64,000 bases of DNA from Hyphomicrobiales bacterium (GCA_017642935.1 JAEPOK010000002.1:558001-622000), one strand, 5' to 3'. Positions 35,642-44,657 are shown, counted from the first letter of the stretch. Translations and numbers: made by a program. Notes: generated from the sequence alone by a model not told the origin.

Positions 35642-37726
35642 GTGATACGCAGTTGGCGTTTGGATGATGGGCGCCAGACCCTGGTTCTGGCAGCCGATAA
35701 TGATCGGCTGCCGGAAGTGGTCTATTGGGGCGCCCCTCTGCCCCAGGACGAAGATCTCGATCTTTTGCGCCGGGCGCACGCGCTCGACGTGACAGGTGGC
35801 ATGCTCGATGCCAATCCTGATCTTTCGATCTGTCCTGAAGCGACACGCAGTTTCCCCGGCCAGCCCGGCTTGATCCTGCGTGATAGTGGCGGCACGCCCT
35901 TGCTGCCGAAGTTTTGTTTCCAAAAGGATGAGCAGAGCGAAGACGGCCTGGTGCTCACCTATGAGGATACCACGAGTCTGCTGACCTATACGGCGCGTTT
36001 TTCCATCAATCCGCGCACGCATATCATCACAACATCGGCCCGCTTGGAGGCCGCCAAACCCATTCATTTGCACTGGTTTGCTGCGCCGGTTTTGCCTGCG
36101 TCGCAGCAGAGCGATGCGATGATCGATTTTGCCGGTCGCTGGTGCGGGGAGTTTCAGCCGAACACGACGGCCTGGTCGCCAGGCATGCGCTACCGGGAAA
36201 ACCGCACCGGTCGAACCGGCCACGAGCATTTTCCTGGTCTTATTCTGCCCGAACGCGGGGCGACCAACACCCAAGGCCACGCCTATGCATTTCACTATGG
36301 TTGGTCGGGTGGGCACCGGATGGTGGCGGAGGAACTGCCCGATGGGCGGCGGCAGGTGCAGTTCGGTCATGCCGCGCGCATGGAGCATGACCCGCACACG
36401 GTCTTCCAAACAGCACCGCTCTACATCACCTATTCGCGGGATGGGCTAAACGGCTGTGCGGTGGCCTTCCAGCGGCATCTGCGTGATGAAGTCGTCACCT
36501 GGCCTGACAGCAGCCGACCACGACCGGTGCATTACAATTGCTGGGAAGCGGTCTATTTCGACCACAAGCTGCCAGTTATGAAGGAGCTTGCCGACCGGGC
36601 TGCGGCGCTCGGCGCAGAGCGGTTCGTGCTCGATGATGGCTGGTTCGGCCAGCGCGATGATGACACGCAGTCGCTGTCGGATTGGGAGGTCGATCCGCGA
36701 AAGTATCCCGACGGTTTAGGCCCGCTGATCGAGCATGTTCATTCGCTCGACATGACGTTCGGCATCTGGTTCGAGCCGGAGATGATCAATCCGGAAAGCG
36801 ACCTTCACCGCGCCCATCCTGAATGGGCGCTCGGCTCGGAAGATCAGACGCTTGGCCGTCAGCAAAAAGCACTCAATATGGCGCTGCCGGACGTGCGCGA
36901 TTTCATCTATGAACGGATGGCGGCAATCCTTGCCAAGTACCCGATCGATTACATCAAGTGGGATCATAACCGCGTGCTGCCCATGCCTGACGCGGCGCAG
37001 ACGCGCGGGTCCTATGCGCTGATCGATCGCTTGCGGGAGGCTTTTCCGCAGGTTGAGATCGAGAGCTGTGCGTCTGGCGGCGGGCGCATTGATTTTGGTA
37101 TTTTGAGCCGCACACAGCGGGTTTGGCTGTCGGACAGCAATGACGCGCTGGAACGGCTGAAGATGCAGCACAATGCCGCGCTCTTCCTGCCGTTGGTCGT
37201 GACCGGTTCGCATGTCGGGCCCCGGCGCTGCCACACATCAGGGCGTGTGCTCGACATCAGTTTTCGGGCCTGGGTCGCGGCACAGCGGCATATGGGTTTT
37301 GAAATGGACCCGCGCGAGCTCACCGAGACCGAGATCGCGGTTCTCAAAGAGGTTACCAGTTGGTGGAAAGCCAACAGAGCCTGGATGAGCCGGGCCGACA
37401 TATTGCGCCTTGATAGTCCCGATCCGGCGGTGATCGCCGAGCAGCAACTGGCCGAAGATGGCAGCCGGTTTGTGGCTTTCATCGGCAAGGCCGGCACCAG
37501 TGCGCAAATCGCGCCGCGGCCATTGCGCTTCACCCGTCTTGACCCCGACGCCCGTTATGCGGTGAACCTCATCAATCGGCACACAGCACCGGCCCTGTCG
37601 CGTGGCACACCGGCGCTGAAAGGCGGACCGATGGAGGTTTCCGGCAGCTATCTCCTTCACCAAGGTTTGACGATGCCTTGGTCCTATCCAGAATCGATGT
37701 GGGTGATAGAGGGCCGAAGACTGTGA
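35642..37726 (+). CDS. Alpha-galactosidase, glycoside hydrolase family 36
   Basis: A 694-residue GH36 enzyme. An N-terminal beta-supersandwich domain (residues 1-290) precedes a TIM barrel with FVLDDGWFGQRDDD, the nucleophile Asp near residue 441 in YIKWDHNR, the CASGGGRIDFG loop, and the acid/base region VWLSDSNDA near residue 498. It releases galactose from alpha-galactosides. There is no signal peptide, so it acts on imported oligosaccharides. Translation starts at a GTG (35642). It is followed by galactose-catabolic genes, which directly link substrate hydrolysis to sugar use. Confidence 0.94.
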   Translation: MIRSWRLDDGRQTLVLAADNDRLPEVVYWGAPLPQDEDLDLLRRAHALDVTGGMLDANPDLSICPEATRSFPGQPGLILRDSGGTPLLPKFCFQKDEQSEDGLVLTYEDTTSLLTYTARFSINPRTHIITTSARLEAAKPIHLHWFAAPVLPASQQSDAMIDFAGRWCGEFQPNTTAWSPGMRYRENRTGRTGHEHFPGLILPERGATNTQGHAYAFHYGWSGGHRMVAEELPDGRRQVQFGHAARMEHDPHTVFQTAPLYITYSRDGLNGCAVAFQRHLRDEVVTWPDSSRPRPVHYNCWEAVYFDHKLPVMKELADRAAALGAERFVLDDGWFGQRDDDTQSLSDWEVDPRKYPDGLGPLIEHVHSLDMTFGIWFEPEMINPESDLHRAHPEWALGSEDQTLGRQQKALNMALPDVRDFIYERMAAILAKYPIDYIKWDHNRVLPMPDAAQTRGSYALIDRLREAFPQVEIESCASGGGRIDFGILSRTQRVWLSDSNDALERLKMQHNAALFLPLVVTGSHVGPRRCHTSGRVLDISFRAWVAAQRHMGFEMDPRELTETEIAVLKEVTSWWKANRAWMSRADILRLDSPDPAVIAEQQLAEDGSRFVAFIGKAGTSAQIAPRPLRFTRLDPDARYAVNLINRHTAPALSRGTPALKGGPMEVSGSYLLHQGLTMPWSYPESMWVIEGRRL

Positions 37727-37793
37727 TAGACCAAGTAGCTCGTCGCCCGGATACCAATCCGGCCCTCTTTCTTGTTGCGCGGGAGGCGCATTG

Positions 37794-38564
37794 ATGGACC
37801 CTATTGCACGCTATTCTGACCTGAAGGACGCGAGCGTCTTCATCACCGGAGGCGGGTCCGGCATCGGCGCGTCTCTGACCGAAGGTTTTTTGCAGCAAGG
37901 CGCCAAGGTCGCCTTTGTGCAGCGCTCTGACGCGACCGCTTTCGCCGATGAGATGGGCGAGAAATACGCCAACAAACCGCACTACATGCAGTGCGATATT
38001 ACCGATCTTGATCGGCTGAAGGCCTGCATCGATGAGGCGGCCGACCGCCATGGTGGGCTGAACGTGCTAGTGAACAACGCCGCCAACGATCAGCGTCACA
38101 AGACCCTTGAGATCGATGAATCCTATTGGGACTGGGCAACCTCGATCAACATGAAGGCCTACTTCTTTGCCTGTCAGGCGGCGATTGCGCGGATGCGTGA
38201 AACCGGTGGCGGCACGATCGTCAATTTTTCCTCTATCAGCTACATGATGGGCAATGGCGGTATGCCCGCTTACACGAGCTCAAACGCAGCCATCACCTCG
38301 CTAACCGCCACCTTGGCGCGCGAATTCGGGCCGGAGAAAATCCGTCTCAACGCGCTGGCGCCCGGCTGGGTGCTGACCGACAAGCAGATGGACAAATGGG
38401 CGACCGATGAGGCCCTAGCTGAGCATATGGCCCGTCAATGCCTGAAAGAACATCTGGTGCCGGAGGACATTGTTGGCGGCACACTGTTTTTGGCCTCCAA
38501 TGCAAGCCGCATGATGACCGGTCAGTGCCTGGTGATTGATGGCGGCGTGGTGGTGCCTGGCTGA
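37794..38564 (+). CDS. SDR-family oxidoreductase, probable galactose 1-dehydrogenase slot, catalytic Lys replaced
   Basis: A 256-residue short-chain dehydrogenase. It has the cofactor motif ITGGGSGIGAS, LVNNAANDQ, the catalytic Ser in FSSISYM and the Tyr in PAYTSSN, but the YxxxK motif reads YTSSN, so the usual catalytic lysine is asparagine (codon AAC). The pathway context (lactonase, DgoK, DgoA in the same operon) calls for an aldose 1-dehydrogenase, which this would supply if active. The start at 37794 has GGGAGG seven bases upstream. Its stop overlaps the DgoK start by one base. Activity should be viewed with caution because of the substitution. Confidence 0.75.
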   Translation: MDPIARYSDLKDASVFITGGGSGIGASLTEGFLQQGAKVAFVQRSDATAFADEMGEKYANKPHYMQCDITDLDRLKACIDEAADRHGGLNVLVNNAANDQRHKTLEIDESYWDWATSINMKAYFFACQAAIARMRETGGGTIVNFSSISYMMGNGGMPAYTSSNAAITSLTATLAREFGPEKIRLNALAPGWVLTDKQMDKWATDEALAEHMARQCLKEHLVPEDIVGGTLFLASNASRMMTGQCLVIDGGVVVPG

Positions 38565-39511
38565 TGCAAGCGGTGCCAGCCCCCGAATGGATCGCCGTTG
38601 ATTGGGGCACCACCCATCTGCGTGCCTATGCGATGGACGGTGCCGGCCAGGTGATCGCGCGCGGGCATGGCCTTGGTATGGGCGCGTTGGCGGCCGGTGA
38701 AGACCGAGGTGATTTCGAGGACGCTCTGCTCGGTGTGATCGATCCTTGGCTCAGTGAGGGTCCGATGAGCGTCGTTATGTGCGGCATGGTCGGGTCACGC
38801 CAGGGCTGGCACGAGGCGGGCTATCTTCCTGTTCCGCAAGCGCTTTCTGGCCTCGGCGATGCCTTGGCGCAGGTGCCGACGAAGGATGCGCGGCTGGCCC
38901 CTTTCATCGTGCCGGGCCTCAGCCAAACCGATCCGTATGACGTGATGCGGGGCGAAGAGACCCAGCTTGCGGGTTACGTCGGTCAAGCTCCCGGCGCCAA
39001 CAACACCGTGTCCGGTCGGGTTTGCCTGCCCGGCACGCACGCCAAATGGGCGCGCCTTGAGGGCGGGGCGGTGACGCATTTTTCCACCGCGATGACCGGC
39101 GAACTGTTCGATTTGCTCACCGAACACTCCATTTTGGTGCACTCTGTGAGTGATGATGCGCTGGATGCTGAAGCCTTTCGCGACTCGGTTCTTGCCGCCT
39201 ATCATGATCCGGCCTGCCTGACCGAGGCGCTGTTTTCGGTCCGCGCCGAAGGTTTGCTTGCCGGCGAGGACGGCGTGCGGGCCCGTGGCCGCGTGTCGGG
39301 CCTTCTGGTTGGGGCGGAATTGGCTGGCGCAAAGCTTGAACCGGGTGAGCCGGTGACCTTGATCGGTGCGCCCAAGCTTTGTGTTGCTTACACTGAGGCG
39401 CTGGCGGCGCTTGGCCTCGACGCCGGTGTGCTTGATGGCGAAGCGATGGTGCTGCGCGGTTTGGCCGACATTCATGGGCAACTTGTCGAGCGACGCACTG
39501 TCCCGGCATGA
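38564..39511 (+). CDS. dgoK: 2-dehydro-3-deoxygalactonokinase
   Basis: A 315-residue DgoK-family sugar kinase of the ASKHA superfamily. The N-terminal phosphate-binding motif is AVDWGTTHLRAY, followed by GMVGSRQGWHEAGYLP, LPGTHAKWARLEGG and the C-terminal ligand motif. It phosphorylates 2-keto-3-deoxygalactonate to KDPGal, the third step of the De Ley-Doudoroff pathway. It is translationally coupled to the SDR gene (TGATG overlap) and lies 28 bases before dgoA. Confidence 0.93.
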   Translation: MQAVPAPEWIAVDWGTTHLRAYAMDGAGQVIARGHGLGMGALAAGEDRGDFEDALLGVIDPWLSEGPMSVVMCGMVGSRQGWHEAGYLPVPQALSGLGDALAQVPTKDARLAPFIVPGLSQTDPYDVMRGEETQLAGYVGQAPGANNTVSGRVCLPGTHAKWARLEGGAVTHFSTAMTGELFDLLTEHSILVHSVSDDALDAEAFRDSVLAAYHDPACLTEALFSVRAEGLLAGEDGVRARGRVSGLLVGAELAGAKLEPGEPVTLIGAPKLCVAYTEALAALGLDAGVLDGEAMVLRGLADIHGQLVERRTVPA

Positions 39512-39539
39512 TGAGCGCTGCAGAACGAGGAGGTTTGAA

Positions 39540-40151
39540 GTGAGTGTTGGAGCGCGGCCTTTGGTGGCCATTTTGCGCGGCGTGACGCCCGATATGGTCA
39601 GTGAAATCGGCGAGGCCTTGTTCGCAGCAGGGATTACCTGGATCGAGGTGCCGCTCAACTCGCCTGACCCGCTCCAATCCATCATCCGCCTGGTGGCCAA
39701 GCTTGGTGACCGGGCTGTTATCGGCGCAGGCACGGTTCTTCAAGTCGAGCAGGTTGAGGAGGTCGCTGCCACCGGCGCCCGCCTGATCGTGTCGCCGAAC
39801 ATGAACCCGGAGATCATTCGGCTGACCAAGGCCAAGGGAATGATCTCGCTACCCGGTGTATTCACCGCTACGGAATGTTTTGCGGCGCTTGATGCTGGCG
39901 CGGATGGGCTGAAATTCTTCCCTGGCGATTTGCTTGGACCTGCAGGCCTGAAAGCGCTGAATGCAGTCCTCCCTTCCACCGCAACCACCTATGCGGTGGG
40001 CGGCGTCGATGCGACGAACATCCCCTATTGGCTGGCCGCTGGCGCTAACGGCTTCGGCCTTGGCTCCTCGCTCTATAAGCCAGGCGACAGCGCGCAGGAT
40101 GTGGCCGAGAAGGCCCGAGCGATCGTTGCGGCCTATGATGCGGTAAAATGA
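39540..40151 (+). CDS. dgoA: 2-dehydro-3-deoxy-6-phosphogalactonate aldolase
   Basis: A 203-residue class I aldolase of the KDPG/KDPGal family. The catalytic Glu is in WIEVPLNSPD and the Schiff-base Lys in DGLKFFPGD. It splits KDPGal to pyruvate and glyceraldehyde-3-phosphate. The frame continues upstream inside dgoK, but the GTG at 39540 has a perfect GAGGAGG and gives the family N-terminus RPLVAILRG. Its stop overlaps the lactonase start by four bases (ATGATG context). Confidence 0.93.
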   Translation: MSVGARPLVAILRGVTPDMVSEIGEALFAAGITWIEVPLNSPDPLQSIIRLVAKLGDRAVIGAGTVLQVEQVEEVAATGARLIVSPNMNPEIIRLTKAKGMISLPGVFTATECFAALDAGADGLKFFPGDLLGPAGLKALNAVLPSTATTYAVGGVDATNIPYWLAAGANGFGLGSSLYKPGDSAQDVAEKARAIVAAYDAVK

Positions 40152-41026
40152 TGACGTTAACGTCAAAGGAAGCCCACCTCTTCGATGCCACCCGGTGCGA
40201 ATTGGGTGAAGGTCCGCTCTGGCACCCTGAGCTCAACGCTCTGTTCTGGTTCGATGTTCTTGGTCAGAAACTGTTCATGCGCTCGACGACGCAGTTCCGC
40301 CAATGGCTGTTCCCGGAGATCGTCTCGGCGGCCGGTTGGGTGGACCGTGACACGCTGCTCGTCGCCGGCGAGACGACTTTCTGGCAGTTCGATATTGCGA
40401 CCGGCGCCCATGAAAAGCATGTGCCACTTGATGCCCATGACGCCAGCACCCGCTCCAATGATGGCCGTGTTGACCCGTGGGGCGGGTTCTGGATTGGCAC
40501 CATGGGAAAGGGCGCGGAAAAAGGCGCCGGGGGCATCCACCGCTACTATCGCGGCGCGGTCACAACACTGTTCTCTTCGATCACCATCCCCAATGCCATC
40601 GCTTTTGCTCCGGACAAATCCCATGCGACGTTCGCCGATACCGTGACGGGCCAAGTCATGCGCATTGAACTCGACAAAACTGACGGATCGCCCATCGGCT
40701 CACCGGAGGTTTACCTCGATCTCACGATCGAAGGCCGGAACCCTGATGGCGCAGTGTTCGATGCCGATGGCCGCCTGTGGCTTGCCGAATGGGGCTCTTC
40801 GCGGGTCGCTTGCTATGCCCCCGATGGCTCGGTGCTTGCCGAGGTCACGGCGCCAACGCCGCACACATCCTGCCCAGCCTTTGGCGGCGACGATCGGCGG
40901 ACCTTGTTCATCACCACGGCCCAGGAGCATCTGAGCCCAACCGATCCCGGGTTTGAGAAGGCCGGTCAGACCTTCTGCGCGCAGGTCGATGCCACCGGCC
41001 AGCGCGAGCATCAGGTTACACTTTAG
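40148..41026 (+). CDS. SMP-30/gluconolaconase-family sugar lactonase
   Basis: A 292-residue six-bladed beta-propeller. The family metal-site signatures are present: CELGEGPLWHPE near the N-terminus (first-ligand Glu), SNDGRVDPWGGFWIGTMG and FAPDKSHATFADT. It hydrolyses the aldonolactone made by the dehydrogenase; by context, galactonolactone to galactonate. It is the last gene of the operon. The remaining step, a galactonate dehydratase, is not encoded in the window. Confidence 0.9.
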   Translation: MMTLTSKEAHLFDATRCELGEGPLWHPELNALFWFDVLGQKLFMRSTTQFRQWLFPEIVSAAGWVDRDTLLVAGETTFWQFDIATGAHEKHVPLDAHDASTRSNDGRVDPWGGFWIGTMGKGAEKGAGGIHRYYRGAVTTLFSSITIPNAIAFAPDKSHATFADTVTGQVMRIELDKTDGSPIGSPEVYLDLTIEGRNPDGAVFDADGRLWLAEWGSSRVACYAPDGSVLAEVTAPTPHTSCPAFGGDDRRTLFITTAQEHLSPTDPGFEKAGQTFCAQVDATGQREHQVTL

Positions 41027-41094
41027 CCATGTTCCTTGTTTCGCGCGGCGATCCATCTATTTTCTAGCCATCTGTTCTGTTGAAGGCCTCGTTT

Positions 41095-41556
41095 ATGCTT
41101 GATCGTCTCAAAGCGCTGTTCGCCGACCCCGAGCCCGCCGCCGAAGCCGGTGGAGCCTTTGCGCCCGACGATGCGCGTGTGGCCGTCGCCGCCTTGCTCG
41201 TGCACATGATCCGCATCGACGGGGTCGTGACCGAAGATGAAACATCCGCCATTCGCGCCGCGCTGGACACCCAGTTTGGGCTTTCCGGCGGCGATCTGGA
41301 CGAGGTGATGGAAGAGGCCCAGCGGCGCGATGATGAAGCGGTCGATCTCTACGGGTTCACCTCGATCTTGAAAGCAAAGCTCTCCGAAGAGGAGCGCATC
41401 GAGGTGATCGAACTACTTTGGCGGGCGGTCTTTGCCGATGGCGTCGTCAACGAGTTGGAAGACAATATGGTTTGGCGCACGGCGGAGCTTCTGGGCGTCT
41501 CCAGCCGTGACCGGATGATCCTGCGCAAACGCGTGGCCGGCGAGGCTCAGAGTTAA
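41095..41556 (+). CDS. TerB-like (tellurite resistance TerB domain) protein
   Basis: A 153-residue helical protein. AVAALLVHMIRIDGVVTEDETSAI and RAVFADGVVNELEDNMVWR are the paired acidic helix motifs of the TerB family, with conserved D-G-x-x-x-x-x-E. TerB-domain proteins are membrane-associated metal or stress factors; this solo form is common in proteobacteria and need not act on tellurite. ATG at 41095 is taken as the start; a TTG 15 bases earlier is possible. It lies 68 bases after the galactose operon. Confidence 0.85.
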   Translation: MLDRLKALFADPEPAAEAGGAFAPDDARVAVAALLVHMIRIDGVVTEDETSAIRAALDTQFGLSGGDLDEVMEEAQRRDDEAVDLYGFTSILKAKLSEEERIEVIELLWRAVFADGVVNELEDNMVWRTAELLGVSSRDRMILRKRVAGEAQS

Positions 41557-41580
41557 ATCCTTTTAACCGGCAAGCACTTC

Positions 41581-41602
41581 GATCAATAAGCATTTGTTGA
41601 TC
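41581..41602. promoter_or_regulatory. Short inverted repeat before the TadG-like gene
   Basis: GATCAA (41581-41586) and TTGATC (41597-41602) are perfect inverse complements separated by ten AT-rich bases. It lies in the 116-base gap between the TerB-like gene and the TadG-like gene and may be an operator. The evidence is the symmetry alone. Confidence 0.25.
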
Positions 41603-41672
41603 ATTTTCCCAAAGCGCTGATCGGTTTTAACAAAATTTGGTGAGTTGGCTTGGCATTTTGGCGCCGCTTCAA

Positions 41673-43091
41673 ATGAACGGTGCCAGCATGTTTCTCAAAA
41701 AGTCGCCTCTTTTCACCGCCCTCGCCCACCATGCGCGGGCCTTTGGTCAAGATACCAACGGCGTTGTTGCGGTGATTATCGGCCTAGCTGCAGTCCCGAT
41801 GATCGGCATCACCGGCGCCTCCCTGGATTATAGCCGTGCGCAAGATGTGCGCTCCGCGTACCAGGACGCAGCTGATGCGGCTGCCTTGGCGGCGGCGACG
41901 AGCAGCCATCCGAGTTTTGAGAGCCGACAGGCTTACGCTCGCGCGACTTTTGACGCCAACGTCCCCGATGGTGGCCACGCCATCAGCAGCTTTGCGCTGT
42001 TGGATCATGATCTGGGCTATGAGGTGCGCGCCACGGGCAATGTCGATACCACCTTGCTCGGCATTATCGGGATCGACGATATCGGTGTTGGCGTCAGTGC
42101 CATTGCGGCGGCTGGATCGCAGCCGTTGGAAATCTCCTTTGTGATTGATGCGACGCGTTCGATGACGTTTGGATCACGGTGGCGCACAGCCTATGACAGC
42201 TTGGATGCGGTCTTGTCGGCGTTGGATGAATCCATCGACCAGCGCGATGATTTCACGGTGACCGTGGTGCCCATGGGAGACCGCGTGAACATCGGCACGC
42301 ACCGATTTGAATGGGTTGAGGGCTTTGCCGAAGACCAAGGCAATGATCGCGGGCGACGCGGCCACTGGAACGATGAAGAGCGCGAGCGCGCAGGCGACCA
42401 GGGGCGCCGCGGGTGGCGTGATGAGTCTGCTGAAGCGTTACCGATGGCCGAATGGCGAGGCTGCGTGCAGCCGCGTGAAGAGGATGACCGCGATAATCCC
42501 TATCTGTTGACCGACGCCACACCAGCGGAGCTTCCCTTCGAGCCCTTCGATCATCGCGGACCCAGCGCCATCCATACTGACCGGCAGTATCAATGCCCGC
42601 TCAGCATCATTGGGCCGAGCAATGACGTCCACTATGTGATGCGCGAGTTGGACGGGATTGAAGGTGCCGGCACGGGCCGTTTCGATGAAGGGCTCGCCTG
42701 GGGCTGGCGGACGGTATCGTCCAACTGGTCCGGTGAATGGGGTATCGCCAACTACCCCAGCATGGGCGATGAAGCGCGCAAGGTCGTTGTGTTCATCTCC
42801 GACGGCAACTCGACTATGGAAGACCATGAGTTCGATGGGCACTCGGAGTGGGGCTACAACAATTCTGGTGCAGCGATGTTCGACAATTTCGCCACGGTTT
42901 GCGACGACATGAAGGATCAGGGCATCACGATCTACACGTTCTACATTGAGGGCAATCCTTATGCGGATGAGTACTTGATGGCCTGCGCGTCTTCGCCTGC
43001 GCACTATTTTGACGTGACGCGCAACGAGGACATGATGGCCGCCTTCGATGCGATGGGTGCCAGCCTGATGGAAGCGCGCCTGGTGCGCTGA
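41673..43091 (+). CDS. TadG-like pilus-assembly protein with von Willebrand A domain
   Basis: A 472-residue protein. The N-terminal TadE/TadG-type segment (GQDTNGVVAVIIGLAAVPMIGITGASLDYSRA, one membrane helix at about residues 28-50) and the following AYQDAADAAALAAA are typical of Flp pilus-associated TadG proteins. A VWA domain begins at about residue 150 with a MIDAS variant, DATRS, and continues to VVVFISDGNST. About residues 215-265 form a highly charged insertion rich in Arg, Asp, Glu and Gly. No tad genes are adjacent. The start is uncertain (41673 or 41688); neither has a strong ribosome binding site. Confidence 0.75.
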   Translation: MNGASMFLKKSPLFTALAHHARAFGQDTNGVVAVIIGLAAVPMIGITGASLDYSRAQDVRSAYQDAADAAALAAATSSHPSFESRQAYARATFDANVPDGGHAISSFALLDHDLGYEVRATGNVDTTLLGIIGIDDIGVGVSAIAAAGSQPLEISFVIDATRSMTFGSRWRTAYDSLDAVLSALDESIDQRDDFTVTVVPMGDRVNIGTHRFEWVEGFAEDQGNDRGRRGHWNDEERERAGDQGRRGWRDESAEALPMAEWRGCVQPREEDDRDNPYLLTDATPAELPFEPFDHRGPSAIHTDRQYQCPLSIIGPSNDVHYVMRELDGIEGAGTGRFDEGLAWGWRTVSSNWSGEWGIANYPSMGDEARKVVVFISDGNSTMEDHEFDGHSEWGYNNSGAAMFDNFATVCDDMKDQGITIYTFYIEGNPYADEYLMACASSPAHYFDVTRNEDMMAAFDAMGASLMEARLVR

Positions 43092-43218
43092 TCACCGGTT
43101 CTCGCGAAGAATTGCGCCGCGTGTCGCTGGACATTGGCGGGCGGCGGGGGTTTTGTGCGACAGAACACCGTGTTCGCGTTATCGAACGCGAAACCCGCTC
43201 TTTCGCCAAAGACTCTTC

Positions 43219-43962
43219 ATGTCCGCTGACCAGCCGATCCTCATCATCTTGCATCAGGAGCATTCCACGCCCGGACGGGTTGGGATGAAGCTGCGCGAGC
43301 GCGGTTACCGCCTGGACATTCGCCGGCCGCCGCTCGGCTGCGCGTTACCGGAAACGCTGGACGAGCATGCCGGGGCGGTGATGTTTGGCGGGCCGATGTC
43401 GGCCTATGATGATGAGCCGTTCCTCAAGACCGAGACCGATTGGATCGGCGTGCCGCTGCGCGAGGAGAAGCCGTTTCTTGGCCTCTGCCTCGGTGCGCAG
43501 ATCATGGCCAAGCATTTGGGCGCCGACGTCAAGCCGCATCCTGATGGGCTGGTGGAGGTTGGCTACTACCCCATCGCGCCAACGCCCGAGGGTGAGGCGC
43601 TGATCCATTGGCCCGATATGGTCTATCAATGGCATCAGGATGGGTTTGATTTGCCCGCAGGTGCCGTGCGGCTTGCCAAGGCCCATGGGCCGTTTCCTGA
43701 GCAAGCCTTTCAGGTCGGTCCGTCGGCGTTTGGCCTGCAGTTCCACCCTGAGCTCACCTTCGCCATGACCTATCGCTGGACGGTTAAGGGTGCCCACCGC
43801 ATGGCGGCGCCCGGTGCGCAGCCGCGCAAGGCGCATATTGAAGGCCGCCTGCGCTATGACGCGGCGGTTGATGCCTGGCTCGACCAGTTTCTGGACCTTT
43901 GGCTTGCGTCGAAAAGTGACGTACAGGCACAAAAAAACCCGGCGGTTTTGGCCGCCGAGTGA
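43219..43962 (+). CDS. Class I glutamine amidotransferase-like protein
   Basis: A 247-residue stand-alone GATase1-fold protein. The nucleophile elbow LGLCLGAQIMA contains the catalytic Cys, and the His/Glu pair is in LQFHPELTF. The length and the MFGGPMSAYDDEPFLKTE segment resemble the family of GMP-synthase-like solo amidotransferases (YfeJ-like, often glutamine or gamma-glutamyl hydrolases). The start at 43219 is chosen for the family N-terminus. Its last codons include a hairpin that on the other strand is a terminator for bfr. Confidence 0.85.
   Translation: MSADQPILIILHQEHSTPGRVGMKLRERGYRLDIRRPPLGCALPETLDEHAGAVMFGGPMSAYDDEPFLKTETDWIGVPLREEKPFLGLCLGAQIMAKHLGADVKPHPDGLVEVGYYPIAPTPEGEALIHWPDMVYQWHQDGFDLPAGAVRLAKAHGPFPEQAFQVGPSAFGLQFHPELTFAMTYRWTVKGAHRMAAPGAQPRKAHIEGRLRYDAAVDAWLDQFLDLWLASKSDVQAQKNPAVLAAE
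43931..43957 (-). terminator. Rho-independent terminator for bfd-bfr, inside the 3' end of the convergent gene
   Basis: On the minus strand CGGCGG-CCAAAA-CCGCCG is followed by GG and seven T (43957 to 43931). It lies 160 bases past the bfr stop and entirely within the last ten codons of the plus-strand amidotransferase gene. Confidence 0.75.
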
Positions 43963-44117
43963 TTCAGGTCATCTGAGGATTGTCACGCTGGATAGCGCTT
44001 GGCGCCTGCGGGACGACATTTTTACTAAGCGCCACGCTCCGTCGCAAGCGACGACCGCTTTGGCTTTTGATGGGCCACGCTCTGTTCCTGCGGAACAACC
44101 GCTTTGGCGCAGGCCTT

Positions 44118-44603
44118 TTACTCGGCCGAGTCAGCCGAGCTGGCGTTCAACAGGCCGTAGCGCTCTTCGCCGATCGTTTCGAGAAGCTGCAGCTGCGTTT
44201 CCAGGAAGTCGATATGGCCTTCCTCGTCTTGCAGAAGGTCCTCAAACAGTTTCTTCGAAACGTAGTCGCCCTCTTCTTCACAAATGTCATAGGACTTCGA
44301 ATAAGCAGCGCGTGCTTCGTACTCGCCGGCCAGATCAGCTTCCAACACTTCCTTGATCGTCTGACCGATGCGCAGCGGCGCGACGGTCTGCATGTTGGGA
44401 TGGCCTTCCAGGAACAGGATGCGCTCGACCAGCTTGTCGGCGTGCTCCATCTCTTCGATGGATTCCGCGCGTTCCTTGGCCGCCAATTTCGCATAGCCCC
44501 AGTCATCGAGCAGGCGATAGTGCAACCAATATTGGTTGATCGCGCCAAGCTCCAAAAACAGCGCTTCGTTGAGGCGTTCGATGACTTTTTCTGAGCCCTT
44601 CAT
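44118..44603 (-). CDS. bfr: Bacterioferritin
   Basis: A 161-residue bacterioferritin. The four-helix bundle carries the ferroxidase residues (E in [27 protein letters not shown] and DEEGH) and the heme-ligand Met52 in EEMEHADKL. Twenty-four subunits store iron as a mineral core with heme at the subunit interfaces. It is encoded just downstream of its ferredoxin partner Bfd on the same strand, 54 bases apart. Confidence 0.97.
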   Translation of the reverse strand: MKGSEKVIERLNEALFLELGAINQYWLHYRLLDDWGYAKLAAKERAESIEEMEHADKLVERILFLEGHPNMQTVAPLRIGQTIKEVLEADLAGEYEARAAYSKSYDICEEEGDYVSKKLFEDLLQDEEGHIDFLETQLQLLETIGEERYGLLNASSADSAE

Positions 44604-44657
44604 GGCGGGACCTACTCCTTGGTGTTGAGCCCGCCGCCAGGATGGTGGTGCGGGTGG

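Noticed and set aside
34734-35846. Long minus-strand open frame (about 370 codons) opposite the second permease
   Set aside because: It is a reverse shadow of a conserved permease gene in GC-rich DNA; its translation is rich in Arg, His and Gln, has no recognisable domain and lacks a ribosome binding site.
41095-41556. Tellurite-resistance operon
   Set aside because: A lone TerB domain without terA, terC, terD or terE does not support such an operon.
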